Shown: positions 10,332-22,004 of the stretch, in pieces | Layout of the letters: every line of letters starts with the position of its first letter | Position numbering within the stretch: position 1 is the stretch's first letter | Source: Cherax quadricarinatus | Lineage: Eukaryota > Arthropoda > Malacostraca > Decapoda > Parastacidae | NCBI RefSeq assembly: GCF_038502225.1 | Contig: NC_091325.1 | Span: 29,767,966-29,831,965 of the forward strand | Direction: 5' to 3' | DNA length: 64,000 nt | Made by a program: the position numbers and the translations under genes | Notes under the pieces: model-generated | What the model saw: the letters and a program-made list of their open reading frames with translations, nothing else | Databases searched by the model: none | What the model was told of the DNA's origin: nothing

Positions 10332-11583
10332 TGGGTTTTCCTTTTGTCCCCGGCATTGACTTTACCCCAGTTCGTTTTGCAACACCTCTGTCCCTCCCCC
10401 CTTTGTTGGGAATCACCTTTGCAATTCCTTGATCCTCGGGTTCACCATTCCCTCTCTTCTGTACCTCCACCCAAGACTTTTTCCCAGGGCGTTGGGCAGG
10501 AGTTAGCACATCATCAGAATCCGATGATGCTGCAGTCCTCTTTCGTGTCCCGCCCTCCACCTGCATTTTGACATCTGAAGCACCATCCTGATGCACCTCC
10601 ACCTCTACTGCATGCACCTTCAATCCTTTAGACTCTCTCGTCGACAAACCGTCATCTTCTGCCATACCATCATTCACAGCCTTCCCCAGAACTAAGCCTG
10701 GGTCTTCCACCTGATCTAGGACCGATTCTTCTAACAAGTCATCCAATGCCTTTACCAAAGACGCCGCCACTTCTTCACCCATATTAGGTAGTCTCTCCTC
10801 AAAAACCTTATGTATGTCCAATGACTGAGATTCTCCTTGAAGCGTTAAAATTGGCGATTCGATCTCCTTTTCTTTGTCCACCTCCTCACTCCATGACAAC
10901 CGTTGTTGGGGCGGTGTAGCAAGAGACTGTTCTCGCTCATCGCCAACCTCGTCCACTGGCTGCTGTTGCTGCTGTTGCCGTTGCTGTTGTGCCGGGTACC
11001 CACTTCGTTTCCCACACTGCGCCGCGATGTGGTCATATGACCCACATAGCCGACACGTACGTTGTTGCCCCGCATACGTTACATAGACTTGAGTCCTTTA
11101 TTCTTTCAACACAATATATGAAGGAATAGGGTGTTGAAGAGTCATTTTAACTGTATACGCGCCTTCCAGCGCACCTGCATACGGTCCAGTTGCCCATCTC
11201 CCTGCTGTGGCTACGTGAACCGTCCCATAAGTACGCAGTTCACTGGTAATATCAAAATCAGTTGCCTCAAAAGGCACATTTCTGATTTTCACCCAGGTGT
11301 AATGTCGAGATACATCATGAAGTCTCACCGACACAGCTGTATTAACCGGTATGATGGTCTCCTGATACTTGTCGACCACTGCCTCGTAGACTTGTGCAGA
11401 CGTCATTTTAACGAAGATTCTTGTCATTCCATTTAATGCGACACCACATATCTCCTCATTTGCTATACCATAGGTATCGCGAATGATCGCTGGTAATAAT
11501 AAATCCATGTTGGATCCTGTGACAGCACCACGGATCATCTCAATGCAGACAGTGTTGATTCTTCTTCTGCTATTCAGCGCCAT
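10324..11583 (-). pseudogene. Tx1-like ORF1 (RNA-binding Gag-like) with one in-frame stop
   Basis: Starts MALNSRRRINTVCIEMIRG (Met at 11,583) and stays in phase to the TGA at 10,324, about 419 residues, with a single TAA at 11,098-11,100. The N-terminal half has VSVRLHDVSRHYTWVKIRNV and TDFDITSELRTYGTV, an RRM-like or zinc-knuckle-Gag style N-domain. After the stop comes one CCHC knuckle, CRLCGSYDHIAAQC, then a Gln-rich tract and an acidic, low-complexity C-terminus. ORF1 proteins coat LINE RNA. The frame is also open upstream to 11,730, but MALN is the better start because the upstream part matches nothing. Confidence 0.7.
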
Positions 11584-11703
11584 GTTGGAGAAAATAAAGT
11601 TTCCACCAACCAACGCTAGGGGCAGCTCAATCAGGTAAACTGCGCAAAACAAACTCAAACAGGAGCGTCTGCGCAGCTCGTCCACACGGCTCGGAGGCGA
11701 TGA

Positions 11704-13350
11704 GGACAATGATAACGTTATACACTTCATTCACTATACACTATAAATGTCACTGTATAACTGTAAATCACACGTGAATATTACTTACACATATATAAAT
11801 TTTACTGTTAATATATATTTGAAAGCTTACACTTTATATATAAGTTCCTTTAATATAACAGGTATATCTATAAGAAACAAACTTTAACACAATCTTGTCT
11901 CTTAATTTCTGTCTATAAACATTATAAACACTGTGTATATATATACACTCAGACAAACATCATCACTTGGTGGTATTGTCTTAATCAGCAATTTCTCCAG
12001 ATTGGAGCAATGGGTGCAGGGTGTGGGTGAGTCACCCAGCTCCCATTTTCTTTGAATGTCCGCTGGGTGAGCACCCGTTTTCTTTTGGGTGAACGCTGGG
12101 TGAGTGCCCGTTTTCTTTTGGCTGCCCATTCTCTGTGATTGAGTCTGGAGGGACTCATTTATACTGATTTATATTGTAAAACACTAGTTTTACAGCTTTT
12201 TTCGAAGGACCTTGGCTCATAGGTTATTTGTACACTGTAGTACAACATATTTGGACCACAGTGTGGTCTTTATCCGGTTCGAGCACGACCAAATTCTGTT
12301 GAGAATTTTGGCCTTACCAGCTATGTGTAATTATAACTATATATAATGAACACTTAGCTGATAAATGACAGCAAATCGTCTACACAGCCGCCCCTGCAGA
12401 CGAGGTCTAGAAGCTGTCGAAACCATCACAACATTGGGCTGTCAAGAGATACAATTTGTAAGTATAAATTACCCCTAGGGGGTGTTATGTCAGCATATTT
12501 CATTCGATGATGGCTGACGAAATACCTACTTGTTTGGACTCAAAAGTCCACACCTTACTGCCGATTATAGGTTGATTACAAACTCCTTGTGACTCAAGAA
12601 TTGCGCAATCCCCCGATCTACAAGAAATTCGTAACATACCTTGCTCTTTGTAACGTGAGCTATGGTGTTCTCAACACCTTCGACAGGTATCGGTGACTTG
12701 ATAGAAGCTGAAGTGTCCTTTGATGTCCACGTCTTCCATTGTCTAGGAAACGCACACTGGTACACTATGTTCCACAAGATATGTCTTTATTGTTCACAAT
12801 GTATCACAAGAGAAGCTGATCACACTTCTCTTAAGTGTTTATTGTGTTTGAGACACTTGTTCACACTAACGCACAGATCAGTATCCTGGCGTCAGTGTCA
12901 CTCTCCCTAGAGTCAAAGATAGTCTGGCCTCGCCACACCGCCCCAAGCTGTCACTGCCCTAGCACAAAAAAAAATGCTGACCTAGTACCTTGCATCCTTG
13001 TCACCTCCTCGATGAAGCAAAGCAGAATGTTTGTTTCTTGCTGTCTTAAGCATAGACAACAATGTACACTATTTTTACTATGGTAATAAAGTGGGAGCGG
13101 GATTTTCCTTAATTGTCCTGCTAAGTAAGAGATGTACTGTCTCTTATAAAAATACACTTTGCAACACCGCTGCAAGGAGCAGAGGTCACTTGACTACGTG
13201 GCATAGCATCTGTGATCAATTACTCACTCTAGCAGTAAACAAGACGCTCGCCCCTTCTGAGGGCTTGGCCACTCAGGGCTGAAAGGGGCTGAAGGGGCTG
13301 AAAGGGCTGAAGGGGGCTGATACCCCCCTCCTGGAGAAAATTTCTCCACA
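11704..13350 (-). repeat. BEL 5' LTR (with some leader at its low end)
   Basis: The high end matches the 3' LTR at 1-378. The remaining 1.2 kb aligns piecewise with the older LTR at 14,640-16,261: shared blocks near 11,930/14,700 (ACACTGT..CAGACAAAC) and 12,200/15,060 (TTTTTCGAAGGACC, TATCCGGTTCGA). The low boundary is not resolved; some bases between 11,704 and about 11,760 are probably leader. Frames inside are chance. Confidence 0.7.
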
Positions 13351-13351
13351 C

Positions 13352-13717
13352 GTATGGTCGGAGGTTTGGAGGAGGTTCTCTGTGGAGATCGGCCTTCGGT
13401 TTGTGTGTTAAGAGAACAGAGGCATCGGAGAGCAGCCACGGAGATGATGGGGTTAACAGTGCATGCAGGGAGAGAAGCCTATCTTGAAGGCCAGGTGTTG
13501 GTGGCGACGGAGGGCATGAGCGGGTATATTGACTTACGTGTCTAGCGTTGGGATAAGTAATATGTCATTACTGGAAATTGGTAACAATATGCAGTGTAGG
13601 CTTAGTCTGCAAGACAGAGAAGCATTGAAAGGGCCTATTACAGAGTGTGAGATATCGCAGGCTCTGGCCGGGGCAACCTTAGGTAAAGCACCTGGTACTG
13701 ATGGGCTACAGAGTTCC
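13352..13717 (+). pseudogene. Tx1-like ORF2 fragment
   Basis: Two phases give GGLEEVLCGDRPSVCVLRE and ITECEISQALAGATLGKAPG, matching the linker and RT start of the LINE at 7,786-9,861 (there GDRPSACVLRSQ and ITECETWEALSGAQLGKAPG) but on the plus strand. It abuts the BEL LTR edge at 13,350, so the BEL element may have landed in this older Tx1 copy; the other side of the target is outside the window. Confidence 0.75.
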
Positions 13718-14332
13718 TTCCGGTTTCTGTGGAAGTCGTCTGTTTGTCAGCACAGGCGCTTGGGCATAAAGCTGTATGATGCATACCCTTGCGTTTAAAA
13801 CGCTTCTTCAGTGAGAATTTACCTCCCTTGCATTCACCTGAACACTTAGTGCACCGTTTCAGCTGTTGAGCATTAAGTGTTTCTGTCCTCCATTGTTGTG
13901 TATTGAATTCAGTGCTGTGCCCAATGGGATCCATCACAAAGTACACATTTTTTGAGTACGTTTATGTGTGACAGTCTTTTTACTTTTTACTAATTTCTCT
14001 ACAAAAGAAATTGTTTGTTGAGCATAATATTTAATCGTTCAATGTTTTGTGAAAGAATTTTGTGGCAGTTACAATGTGCCTCTGCCCACCATTCTTGTTG
14101 ATCACTAAATATAACCAAAACGTTCTGAATGTCAACGTGAGAGGGATTTGACTGTAGGAATGCATTTTCATATTATTCGTAATCTGAATTAATGATCTTC
14201 TGACGCTTTGTAGGTAGATCTAGTTTTGCCTCTAAAACGTCAAAATCAATTTTTGCATTTTGAGACATCCCTTCACAGACAGTTATCAAATTATCTATCT
14301 GCATAATTTTTGTTTTCAAAGATTGAAACTAG
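13718..14332 (-). pseudogene. Degenerate BEL gag remnant (second element)
   Basis: The knuckle CTKCSGECKGGKFSLKKRF and KGMHHTALCPSACADK at 13,946-13,718 is homologous to 4,600-4,430, with cysteines lost. After a gap (the central Gag is missing), 14,332-14,050 resembles the Gag N-terminus at 5,699-5,400 with several frame breaks. This is an internally deleted BEL copy on the minus strand whose 5' LTR is 14,640-16,261. Confidence 0.65.
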
Positions 14333-14390
14333 TTTATTTTAGTTTTTCAAGTACAAGATGACTATCTTGTACTTGAAAAACTAAAATAAA
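14333..14390. repeat. Perfect 27-bp inverted repeat with 4-bp loop
   Basis: Arms 14,333-14,359 and 14,364-14,390 are exact reverse complements around GACT. It sits where the gag start codon of this BEL copy should be; one arm resembles the gag start region of the younger element, so it looks like a local inverted duplication. Confidence 0.9.
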
Positions 14391-16261
14391 TTCCTAAAAG
14401 AACACACTAACTAGCAGTTTAAATACTTCACTGCAGTGAACAGCTGTGAATGTGTTTGTTGTGATTTGTCAGCCTGTCTCACTGACCCAGTGACCGCAGG
14501 ACAGTATGGTCAGTGACCTTGAAGGGTACATCTGACTGGACCTTGATCCAGGCTCTTGATATCCTGGGCTGGTGACACTTTCTCAGCTTGGAATACTGCT
14601 GAGTTGCCCTTTTGTAAGACGCTGTACACATCACTGCTATTGGATATGAAAGTTTAAACTCAATATGAAACTTCCTTTAAAATTATTATATAGTGTATAT
14701 AAACACTAAACACTGTATGCAGAGAATTTACTCATTCAGACAAACTGGTCTAAGACCACAGTCTGTTGGTGGTGCACTGTGGATGTATGCTTGGGTAAGT
14801 TACTGTGTAGTGACACTGAGGGTGAGCAGTGCTGGGTGCCCCATTTTCTATGCTGCCTGTGAGTCCCTGGGTGAGCAGTGGGTGTGCATGGGTGCTAGTT
14901 TTTCAATGGACAGATGATGGTTTGAGAGGCAGTGCACTAACTCCTATTTTACTGTTGAGAGGCAGTTATGAGAGGCAGCTGGCCCTAACTCACCATTCTC
15001 TTTGACTGAGTACTTGCAGTAACTCAAATATTTTGCAAAGACTCCAGTCTTTAACAGTTTTTCGAAGGACCATGAGTTCTTTATTACTTGTAAACTTACA
15101 AGTTGTTGGATCACTTTGTGGCCACTATCCGGTTCGAAAGACAAAAAATGTGGAGAACTGGTTATATAAATATACTTTCCTGTGTGAAACAACATATAGC
15201 AATCGGTGCTTATCTGTTAACAGCATGATGTCCAGCAGCCTCTCTGGGGTGCTGTTCTACTTTCCACAGTGGTCGTGGATTAAAAAGTTTGTTAGTCATA
15301 TAATTTTTCCCAAAGGAGTGTATATCTCTGCATACCATTATCATCTGAAATACATAGTGATACTTACATAGTATTGGGTGAATCACCCACGTATCACGAG
15401 ATCAATTGGCAATTCCAGTCAAATATCACCCTTATCTATTAGCTGCAGCTAACATAATTAGGTGTGGGTATGGTCGGGCTTACCTAGGTATTGTAACTGA
15501 CCCAATTTCCCAGTATTGATGTCTTAAGTAACCTGCTACAGGTGCTCAGTTATGTCCTCATTCATTGATAGGGAGTCACTTTAGTCAGTTTTTATGCGAT
15601 AGTGTGATATCGTGTCCCTTAGTTCATAACACTTGAATGTACACTGCGACACTACACTAGCTGGGATTATACCATGGATGAAACACTCATGTTTCTTTTT
15701 AACCCTACTTTTCCTAACAGAGATTGACAGTATTTTGGAGTTTACCAAACAAAGTTAGTATTTTCTTTGTTCTCAGTGGGATATTTGTGACTTGTGTGCC
15801 CTGCAATATCTGAATTCAACCTAGCTTGTCACCCACATGTCACCCTCCACACAAAAGAATTGCTGAGTTCAGCTTTATATTTTTTCCTTACTATACATTG
15901 CAACAGTATTCAATACAAGAGCGAAAGTTTCTTGTTGTTTAGCTACAGACTAGATTTCATGATAGTACCAACTTGTAGATAAAGTGAGGTGCAGATTTTC
16001 CCTTAATTTTGCTCCTAAGGGGAAAAGAGTAATTACTCTCATTTAACTCTCACTGTATAGATGATCAAGAACTCTAGGAAGGAGAGGAAGGTGTGCCTCA
16101 TGACGCTATGGTACATACATATGTTCCTCATAAAGCTGTTTACGAGGAAGGAAGAGGCCGCTAGCTACTTCCGAGGGCTATTGGACTTAGTCCACTCAGA
16201 GGGCTGAGAAGGGACTGAGAGGGCTGAGAATTACCCCCTTTACTGGAGAATTTTCTGCACA
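14391..16261 (-). repeat. Older BEL leader and 5' LTR
   Basis: 14,391-about 14,640 matches the leader at 5,700-5,913 in short blocks. About 14,640-16,261 is a diverged copy of the LTR at 11,704-13,350: the same order of blocks, ending GGGGGCTGA-like repeats then CTGGAGAA..TTTTCTGCACA, the counterpart of the TGTGGAG edge. Much more diverged than the LTR pair of the first element, so an older insertion of a related family. No gene in it. Confidence 0.6.
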
Positions 16262-17045
16262 ACGAAAGATTGGATATCAGACTGGAGGGAGAAAATATGG
16301 AGGAGGTGAATGTATTCAGATATTTAGGAGTGGACCTGTGAGCAGATGGGTCTATGAAAGATGAGGTGAATCATAAAATTGATGAAGACAAAAAGGTGAG
16401 TGGTGTACTTAGAGTCTGTGGAGACAAAGAACTTTGTCCATGGAAACAAAGAGGGGAATGCATGAGAGTATAAATATACCAACACTCTTATATAGGTGTG
16501 AAGCATGTGTGGTGAATGTTGCAAAAAGGAGAAGGCTGGAGGCAGTTGAAATGTATTGACTGAGGGTAATGTGTAGTATGAATATAATGCAGAGAATTCG
16601 TAAGTTAGAAATTAGGAGTAGGGGTTACTGAGGTGGTTTGGACATGTAATGAGGTTGTAACAAAGTAGAATGATTTCGTGAGTGGATAAATCTGTAGTGG
16701 AGGGAAGGTGGGGTAGGGGTCAGCCTAGGAAATGTGCGATGCGCCTAGGTTTTGTGTGAGCATGTTAGATAGGAGTGATTGGAGACAAATGGTTTTAGGA
16801 CTTGACATACTGTTTGAGTGTGAGTATGGTAACGTTTATGAAGGGATTCAGGGAAACCGGCAGGCTGAACTTGAGTCCTCTAGACGGAAAGTACAGTGCC
16901 TGCACTCTGAAAGACTGGTCTTAATGTTGCAGTTCATAACTGTAGTGTATGCACGCCTCTGGCAAGACAATGATGGAGTGAATGATGATGAAATTTTTTT
17001 TGGGCCACCCTGCCTTGGTGAAAAATGGTCGATGTGTTAATAAAA
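16262..17045 (+). pseudogene. RTE-like LINE, RT C-terminus and 3' UTR
   Basis: Broken frames give VFRYLGVDL, DGSMKDEVNHKIDE, RRLEAVEMYCL and RWFGHVM, the thumb/C-terminal region of RTE/BovB-type RTs (FRYLGV..DG....E...RI, then LRWFGHV). Several stops and shifts. From about 16,840 the 3' UTR matches the reverse complement of 19,320-19,017 (GAAGGGATTCAGGGAAACCGG, then a GGGCCACCCTGCCTTGGTG block), which confirms a repeat family. It ends at AC/AT repeats. The clade name is inferred from the C-terminus only. Confidence 0.6.
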
Positions 17046-17112
17046 TACACACACACACAAACAAACACACACATATATATGTATGTATATATGTATATAT
17101 ATATATATATAT
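17046..17112. repeat. AC/AT microsatellite
   Basis: ACACAC then GTAT/AT repeats separating the LINE 3' end from the left SINE arm. Confidence 0.9.
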
Positions 17113-17345
17113 GGTAAGCGAGAACCACATGATGGTTTAACCACAGGACCACCCAACCCTACAAGAAAGGCCAAGTCAGCACACAGCTAGCTGTTGGGCC
17201 CTCATCCGAGGGCATATGGAGGTGTGGGAGCTTCTAAGCTAATTTTATTCTCATCCATGTTTGGTGTACTAGCCTCACGAGTAGCATTTATATATTGTTG
17301 TAACCACGGACGAGTGGTATTGATCAATAACAGCACTGCGCTAGC
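17113..17345 (-). mobile_element. SINE copy, minus strand (truncated in its tRNA-like part)
   Basis: Reverse complement of the SINE at 17,346-17,581: shared leader (GATGAGAAT.AAATTAGCTTAGAAGCTCCC) and the start of the tRNA-like region (GGTGGTCCTGTGG..CATGTGGTTCT). It stops before box B. Its high end (17,300-17,345) instead carries the post-box-B tail (TATTGATCAATAACA), so this may be the joint of two tandem minus copies. Confidence 0.7.

Positions 17346-18410
<1,065 letters not shown>

Positions 18411-18474
<64 letters not shown>
18411..18474. repeat. (AT)n microsatellite
   Basis: Pure AT. Confidence 0.97.
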
Positions 18475-18476
<2 letters not shown>

Positions 18477-18569
18477 GGAAGTGGAACAGAATTCTTCCTC
18501 CGTAAGCCATGCGTGTTGTAAGAGGTGACTAAAATGCCGGGGTCAAGGGGCTAGTAACCCCTTCTCTTG
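18475..18569 (+). repeat. SINE-like element, 5' part
   Basis: GGGGAAGTGGAACAGAATTC, then TAAGAGGTGACTAAAATGCC, matching 41,683-41,870 in reverse; broken off where the Penelope terminal sequence starts. Confidence 0.65.
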
Positions 18570-19016
<447 letters not shown>

Positions 19017-19430
19017 CAACAAGTCGGCCGTCTCCCACCGAGGCAGGGTGACCCAAAAAAAAGAAAGAAAATCCCCAAAAAGAAAATACTTTCATCATCA
19101 TTCAACACTTTCACCACACTCGCACATTATCACTGTTTTTGCAGAGGTGCTCAGAATACAACAGTCTAGAAGCATACACATATAAAGATACACAACATAT
19201 CCCTCCAAACTGCCAATATCCCAAACCCCTCCTTTAAAGTGCAGGCATTGTACTTCCCATTTCCAGGACTCAAGTCCGACTATATGAAAATAACCGGTTT
19301 CCCTGAATCCCTTCACTAAATATTACCCTGCTCACACTCCAACAGATCGTCAGGTCCCAAGTACCATTCGTCTCCATTCACTCCTATCTAACACGCTCAC
19401 GCACGCTTGCTGGAAGTCCAAGCTATGTGT
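19017..19430 (-). pseudogene. RTE-like LINE 3' UTR (5'-truncated copy)
   Basis: In reverse complement it aligns with 16,839-17,040 over its length (GATTCAGGGAAACCGG, ACTTGAGTCCT, TGCCTGCACT, ATGATGATGAAA, CACCCTGCCTCGGTGGGA) and ends in the A-tail at 18,990-19,016. No coding sequence is left. Confidence 0.7.
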
Positions 19431-20426
19431 CTGTAATTTTGCGATGGAATGGAAAGAGTTGCAGAAGGTAGCAAACGTGCTTGTTTTCTTATTGTTTTTT
19501 AGTAAAACACTGAGATACTGCCCCCGAGAAAATAATGTGTTTATGCAGAGTTAATGGATTTAGCAGTAATCAAGAAGCTGTATGGTTTACTCCCCACGCA
19601 GTCGTATTAGAACCTTTCGTGCACTGTGCATGAAAATTTTAATTTCTTTCACGAAATATTCAATACTGGTGTTATTATGTTATGATGTTATGGAGAATTT
19701 GACTTCTTTTCCTTAAGCATTAACGACGTTAAGGACATTTTAGGGTGGGACTTCTTATTCTCCAGGTGGCCAATATGAGTTATGAATTATGACCACTGGT
19801 TGTTCACTAGCCTCGTCTAGCTTTGTATGGCAGCTCGAGGACGAGTTAAGATTTAATCTTCATCTATTATCTCTCTGGTGTCCTGCAAGTATTGTAATAT
19901 ACCAACTGTGGATATATTGATTAAAAAAACTGAAACTAGACACAAGTGAATTGAACCAAAGCCATCAGTGACATTGCCTGGTGGTTGTGTTTTTCTTTAA
20001 TCTGATATATTATTAGGCACGTAATGGTTATAGTCCTAAAAAAATTTCCTACAAGAAGATTAACCCCACTGAAAAGTTATTAGTGATATAATTTTGAACA
20101 TTAGATGTGCGGAACAGCTGCAACATTGCTGGGTAAGAGTTATTGATGCTATCCTGTTGGCTTATAATTCCAGGAACTACCGCAACATAACTGCGTAGGC
20201 GAAGGTGATGTATTCTTGTGAACTTTCCTTACTACGTCCTACAGTTGCATACTTAGGCAGATGTTATTGCTGTAATCGTCTGGGCTTTTCTAGCCAGGAA
20301 TCACTTCAGTGTAACTGAGCTTTCCTTACCAAGTACGATTTCCAGCCAAGGTATTAGAGCAGCATAACTAGAAAAGTGATGGTTATGGGGTCTTGTACAC
20401 AGCACCTTCCATGTTACGCAGCGGTG
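19431..20426. other. No gene or known repeat seen
   Basis: Unique-looking sequence downstream (in minus sense) of the chemoreceptor exon. I found no convincing polyadenylation signal, RNA gene or open frame. Confidence 0.5.
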
Positions 20427-20525
20427 CTACGGGGCAGATGTTGGTGTTTGATCTGTGAGCTTCTGGTCTTCACCAACCTTGAACTGCAGCAAAATCACTA
20501 AGTACGTGGCGATGAAACTGGCAAC
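20427..20525 (-). CDS. Gustatory-receptor-like chemoreceptor, terminal exon
   Basis: Preceded on the minus strand by the acceptor TTTACAG at 20,526-20,532. The exon reads VASFIATYLVILLQFK, then 16 more residues to TAG (20,427-20,429): 33 codons with the stop. The TY(L)VILLQF signature in the last transmembrane helix marks arthropod gustatory receptors (ligand-gated cation channels, 7tm_7), and a phase-0 intron just before this exon is typical of that family. The upstream exon at 20,676-20,762 joins in phase 0 across a 150-bp intron. A tail of 16 residues after LLQFK is longer than usual. Earlier exons were not found. This is the only probable host coding sequence in the window. Confidence 0.7.
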   Translation of the reverse strand, partial: VASFIATYLVILLQFKVGEDQKLTDQTPTSAP

Positions 20526-20675
20526 CTGTAAACATTAATAAACCCTAAGATACTTTCCTTCATACTTTCCTTCAACACATTCCAAATATTTAATTATATT
20601 TTGACTATTCCTGAACATAATTAAGAGAAATGCATTAGTTAAAGTTTGCTATTTAAAATTATATTCATTACTCAC

Positions 20676-20762
20676 ATCGACCAGTCTGGCCTTGGCCAGT
20701 ACGTAGAAGCCACCAATAGTGAAGGTTGGGTATTTATCAAGTACATCCAGAAGGTACGTCAA
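20676..20762 (-). CDS. Gustatory-receptor-like chemoreceptor, penultimate exon
   Basis: 29 codons bounded by an acceptor (TTGCAG, 20,763-20,768) and a donor GTGAGT (20,670-20,675), both phase 0. Translation: LTYLLDVLDKYPTFTIGGFY, then VLAKARLVD. The pattern of a small polar stretch followed by G-F-(Y/F)-x-(L/V)-x(3)-L matches the segment before the final helix in gustatory receptors, where GFF.L.R.LL is common. The exon is small, but the paired splice sites, matching phases and the QF helix in the next exon support it. The upstream intron holds minisatellites at 20,803-22,545. A pseudogene cannot be excluded without the remaining exons. Confidence 0.65.
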
Positions 20763-20802
20763 CTGCAACACCAGAAGTGAATATATCACTATTACATGTG
20801 TA

Positions 20803-21760
20803 AATGATCAGGTGACACATGGTGATCCTTGTATGTAGTCACAGTGACACATGTATTGTGATACTGGTACACATGTTGACATATGTATTGTGAAACTTGT
20901 ACACACACGTTGACACATGTATTGTGATACTTGTACACACACATGTTGACACTTGTATTGTGATACTTGTATGCACACATGTTGACACATGTATTGTGAT
21001 ACTTGTACACACACATGTTGACACTTGTATTGTCATAACACACATGTTGACACATGTATTGTAATACTTGTACACACACATGTTGACACTAGTTTTGTGA
21101 TACTTGACACACACATGTTGACACATGTATTGTGATACTTGTACACACACATGTTGACCCTTGTATTGTGATACTTGTACACACACATGTTGACACTTAT
21201 ATTGTGATACTTGTACACACACATGTTGTCACATGTATTGTGATACTTGTACACACATATGCTGACCCTTGTATTGTGATACTTGTACACACACATGTTG
21301 ACACATGTATTGTGATACTTGTACACACACACATGTTGACACTTATATTGTGATACTTGTACACACACATGTTGTCACATGTATTGTGATACTTGTACAC
21401 ACATATGCTGACCCTTGTATTGTGATACTTGTACACACACATGTTGACACATGTATTGTGATACTTGTACACACACATGTTGACACATGTATTGTGATAC
21501 TTGTACACACACACATGTTGACACTTATATTGTGATACTTGTACACACACATGTTGTCACATGTATTGTGATACTTGTACACACACATGTTGACACATGT
21601 ATTGTGATACTTGTACACACACATGTTGACACTAATATTGTGATACTTGTACACACACATGTTGTCACATGTATTATGATACTTGTACACTTGTACACAC
21701 ACATGTTGACACATGTATTATGATACTTGTACACACACATGTTGGCACTTATATAAACAA
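20803..21760. repeat. 36-bp minisatellite, about 26 units
   Basis: Unit close to TGACACATGTATTGTGATAC plus TTGTACACACACATGT. Because 36 is a multiple of three, many frames stay open (QVSQYKCQHVCV-type repeats); these are not genes. Units carry variants (TGTCACATG, TGACCCTTG, CATATGC) that recur in blocks, giving a higher-order pattern between about 21,190 and 21,700. Confidence 0.95.
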
Positions 21761-21775
21761 GATTTCACCTACCTG

Positions 21776-21905
21776 CAAATTTTAACATCTGTGCATACAT
21801 GATGACACTTTTGCACTCGTAATGACACCTGTACATACATGATGACACTTGTGCACTCGTAGTGACACCTGTTCATACATAACACTTGTGCACATGTAGT
21901 CACAC
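21776..21905. repeat. Short minisatellite, about 3 units of ~43 bp
   Basis: Repeats of ACATGATGACACTTGTGCAC followed by TCGTAGTGACACCTGT with decay. Confidence 0.75.
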
Positions 21906-22004
21906 CTGAACATGCCAATTCCTACTCACACACTGTGACACAATAAACATATTAAAAATAATGATGAAATTGAATATATCTAAGTTAAGGAACAAGAAAA
22001 TATT

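Larger units (their letters stand above)
5920..11697 (-). mobile_element. Tx1-like (L1 superfamily) LINE nested in the BEL leader
   Basis: Minus-strand two-ORF LINE: 5' UTR, ORF1 with a CCHC knuckle (11,583-10,324), ORF2 with APE endonuclease, RT and zinc-binding C-terminus (10,331-about 6,990), 3' UTR, and an A-rich tail seen as T-runs at 5,920-5,943. The hexamer cgatga occurs right after the tail (5,914-5,919) and at 11,698-11,703, where the 5' end would be, and fits a target-site duplication. Taking the LINE out joins BEL leader to BEL LTR. The RT and the zinc-binding C-terminus resemble Tx1-clade elements. Stops and frameshifts make it inactive. Confidence 0.75.
1..13350 (-). mobile_element. 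BEL/Pao LTR retrotransposon, interrupted by a nested LINE
   Basis: Read on the minus strand the order is 5' LTR (about 13,350-11,704), leader, gag, CCHC knuckles, protease, RT, RNase H, integrase, 3' LTR (378 to beyond the window start). This protein order and the Pao-type RT and integrase are those of BEL/Pao elements. The two LTR pieces that can be compared (about 5-378 and 12,974-13,350) differ by about five substitutions, all transitions, so the insertion looks young. Even so, gag-pol carries a 1-bp frameshift near 5,262, an in-frame TGA at 4,771 and an extra G near 2,657, so this copy is dead. A Tx1-like LINE sits in the leader. The LTR starts TGTGGAG in element sense; a C-run precedes the 3' LTR. 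Confidence 0.85.

Noticed and set aside
20792..21740. Overlapping Cys/His-rich frames (QVSQYKCQHVCV) as a secreted or zinc protein
   Set aside because: Produced by a 36-bp satellite on both strands; no start context, splice sites or non-repeat sequence.
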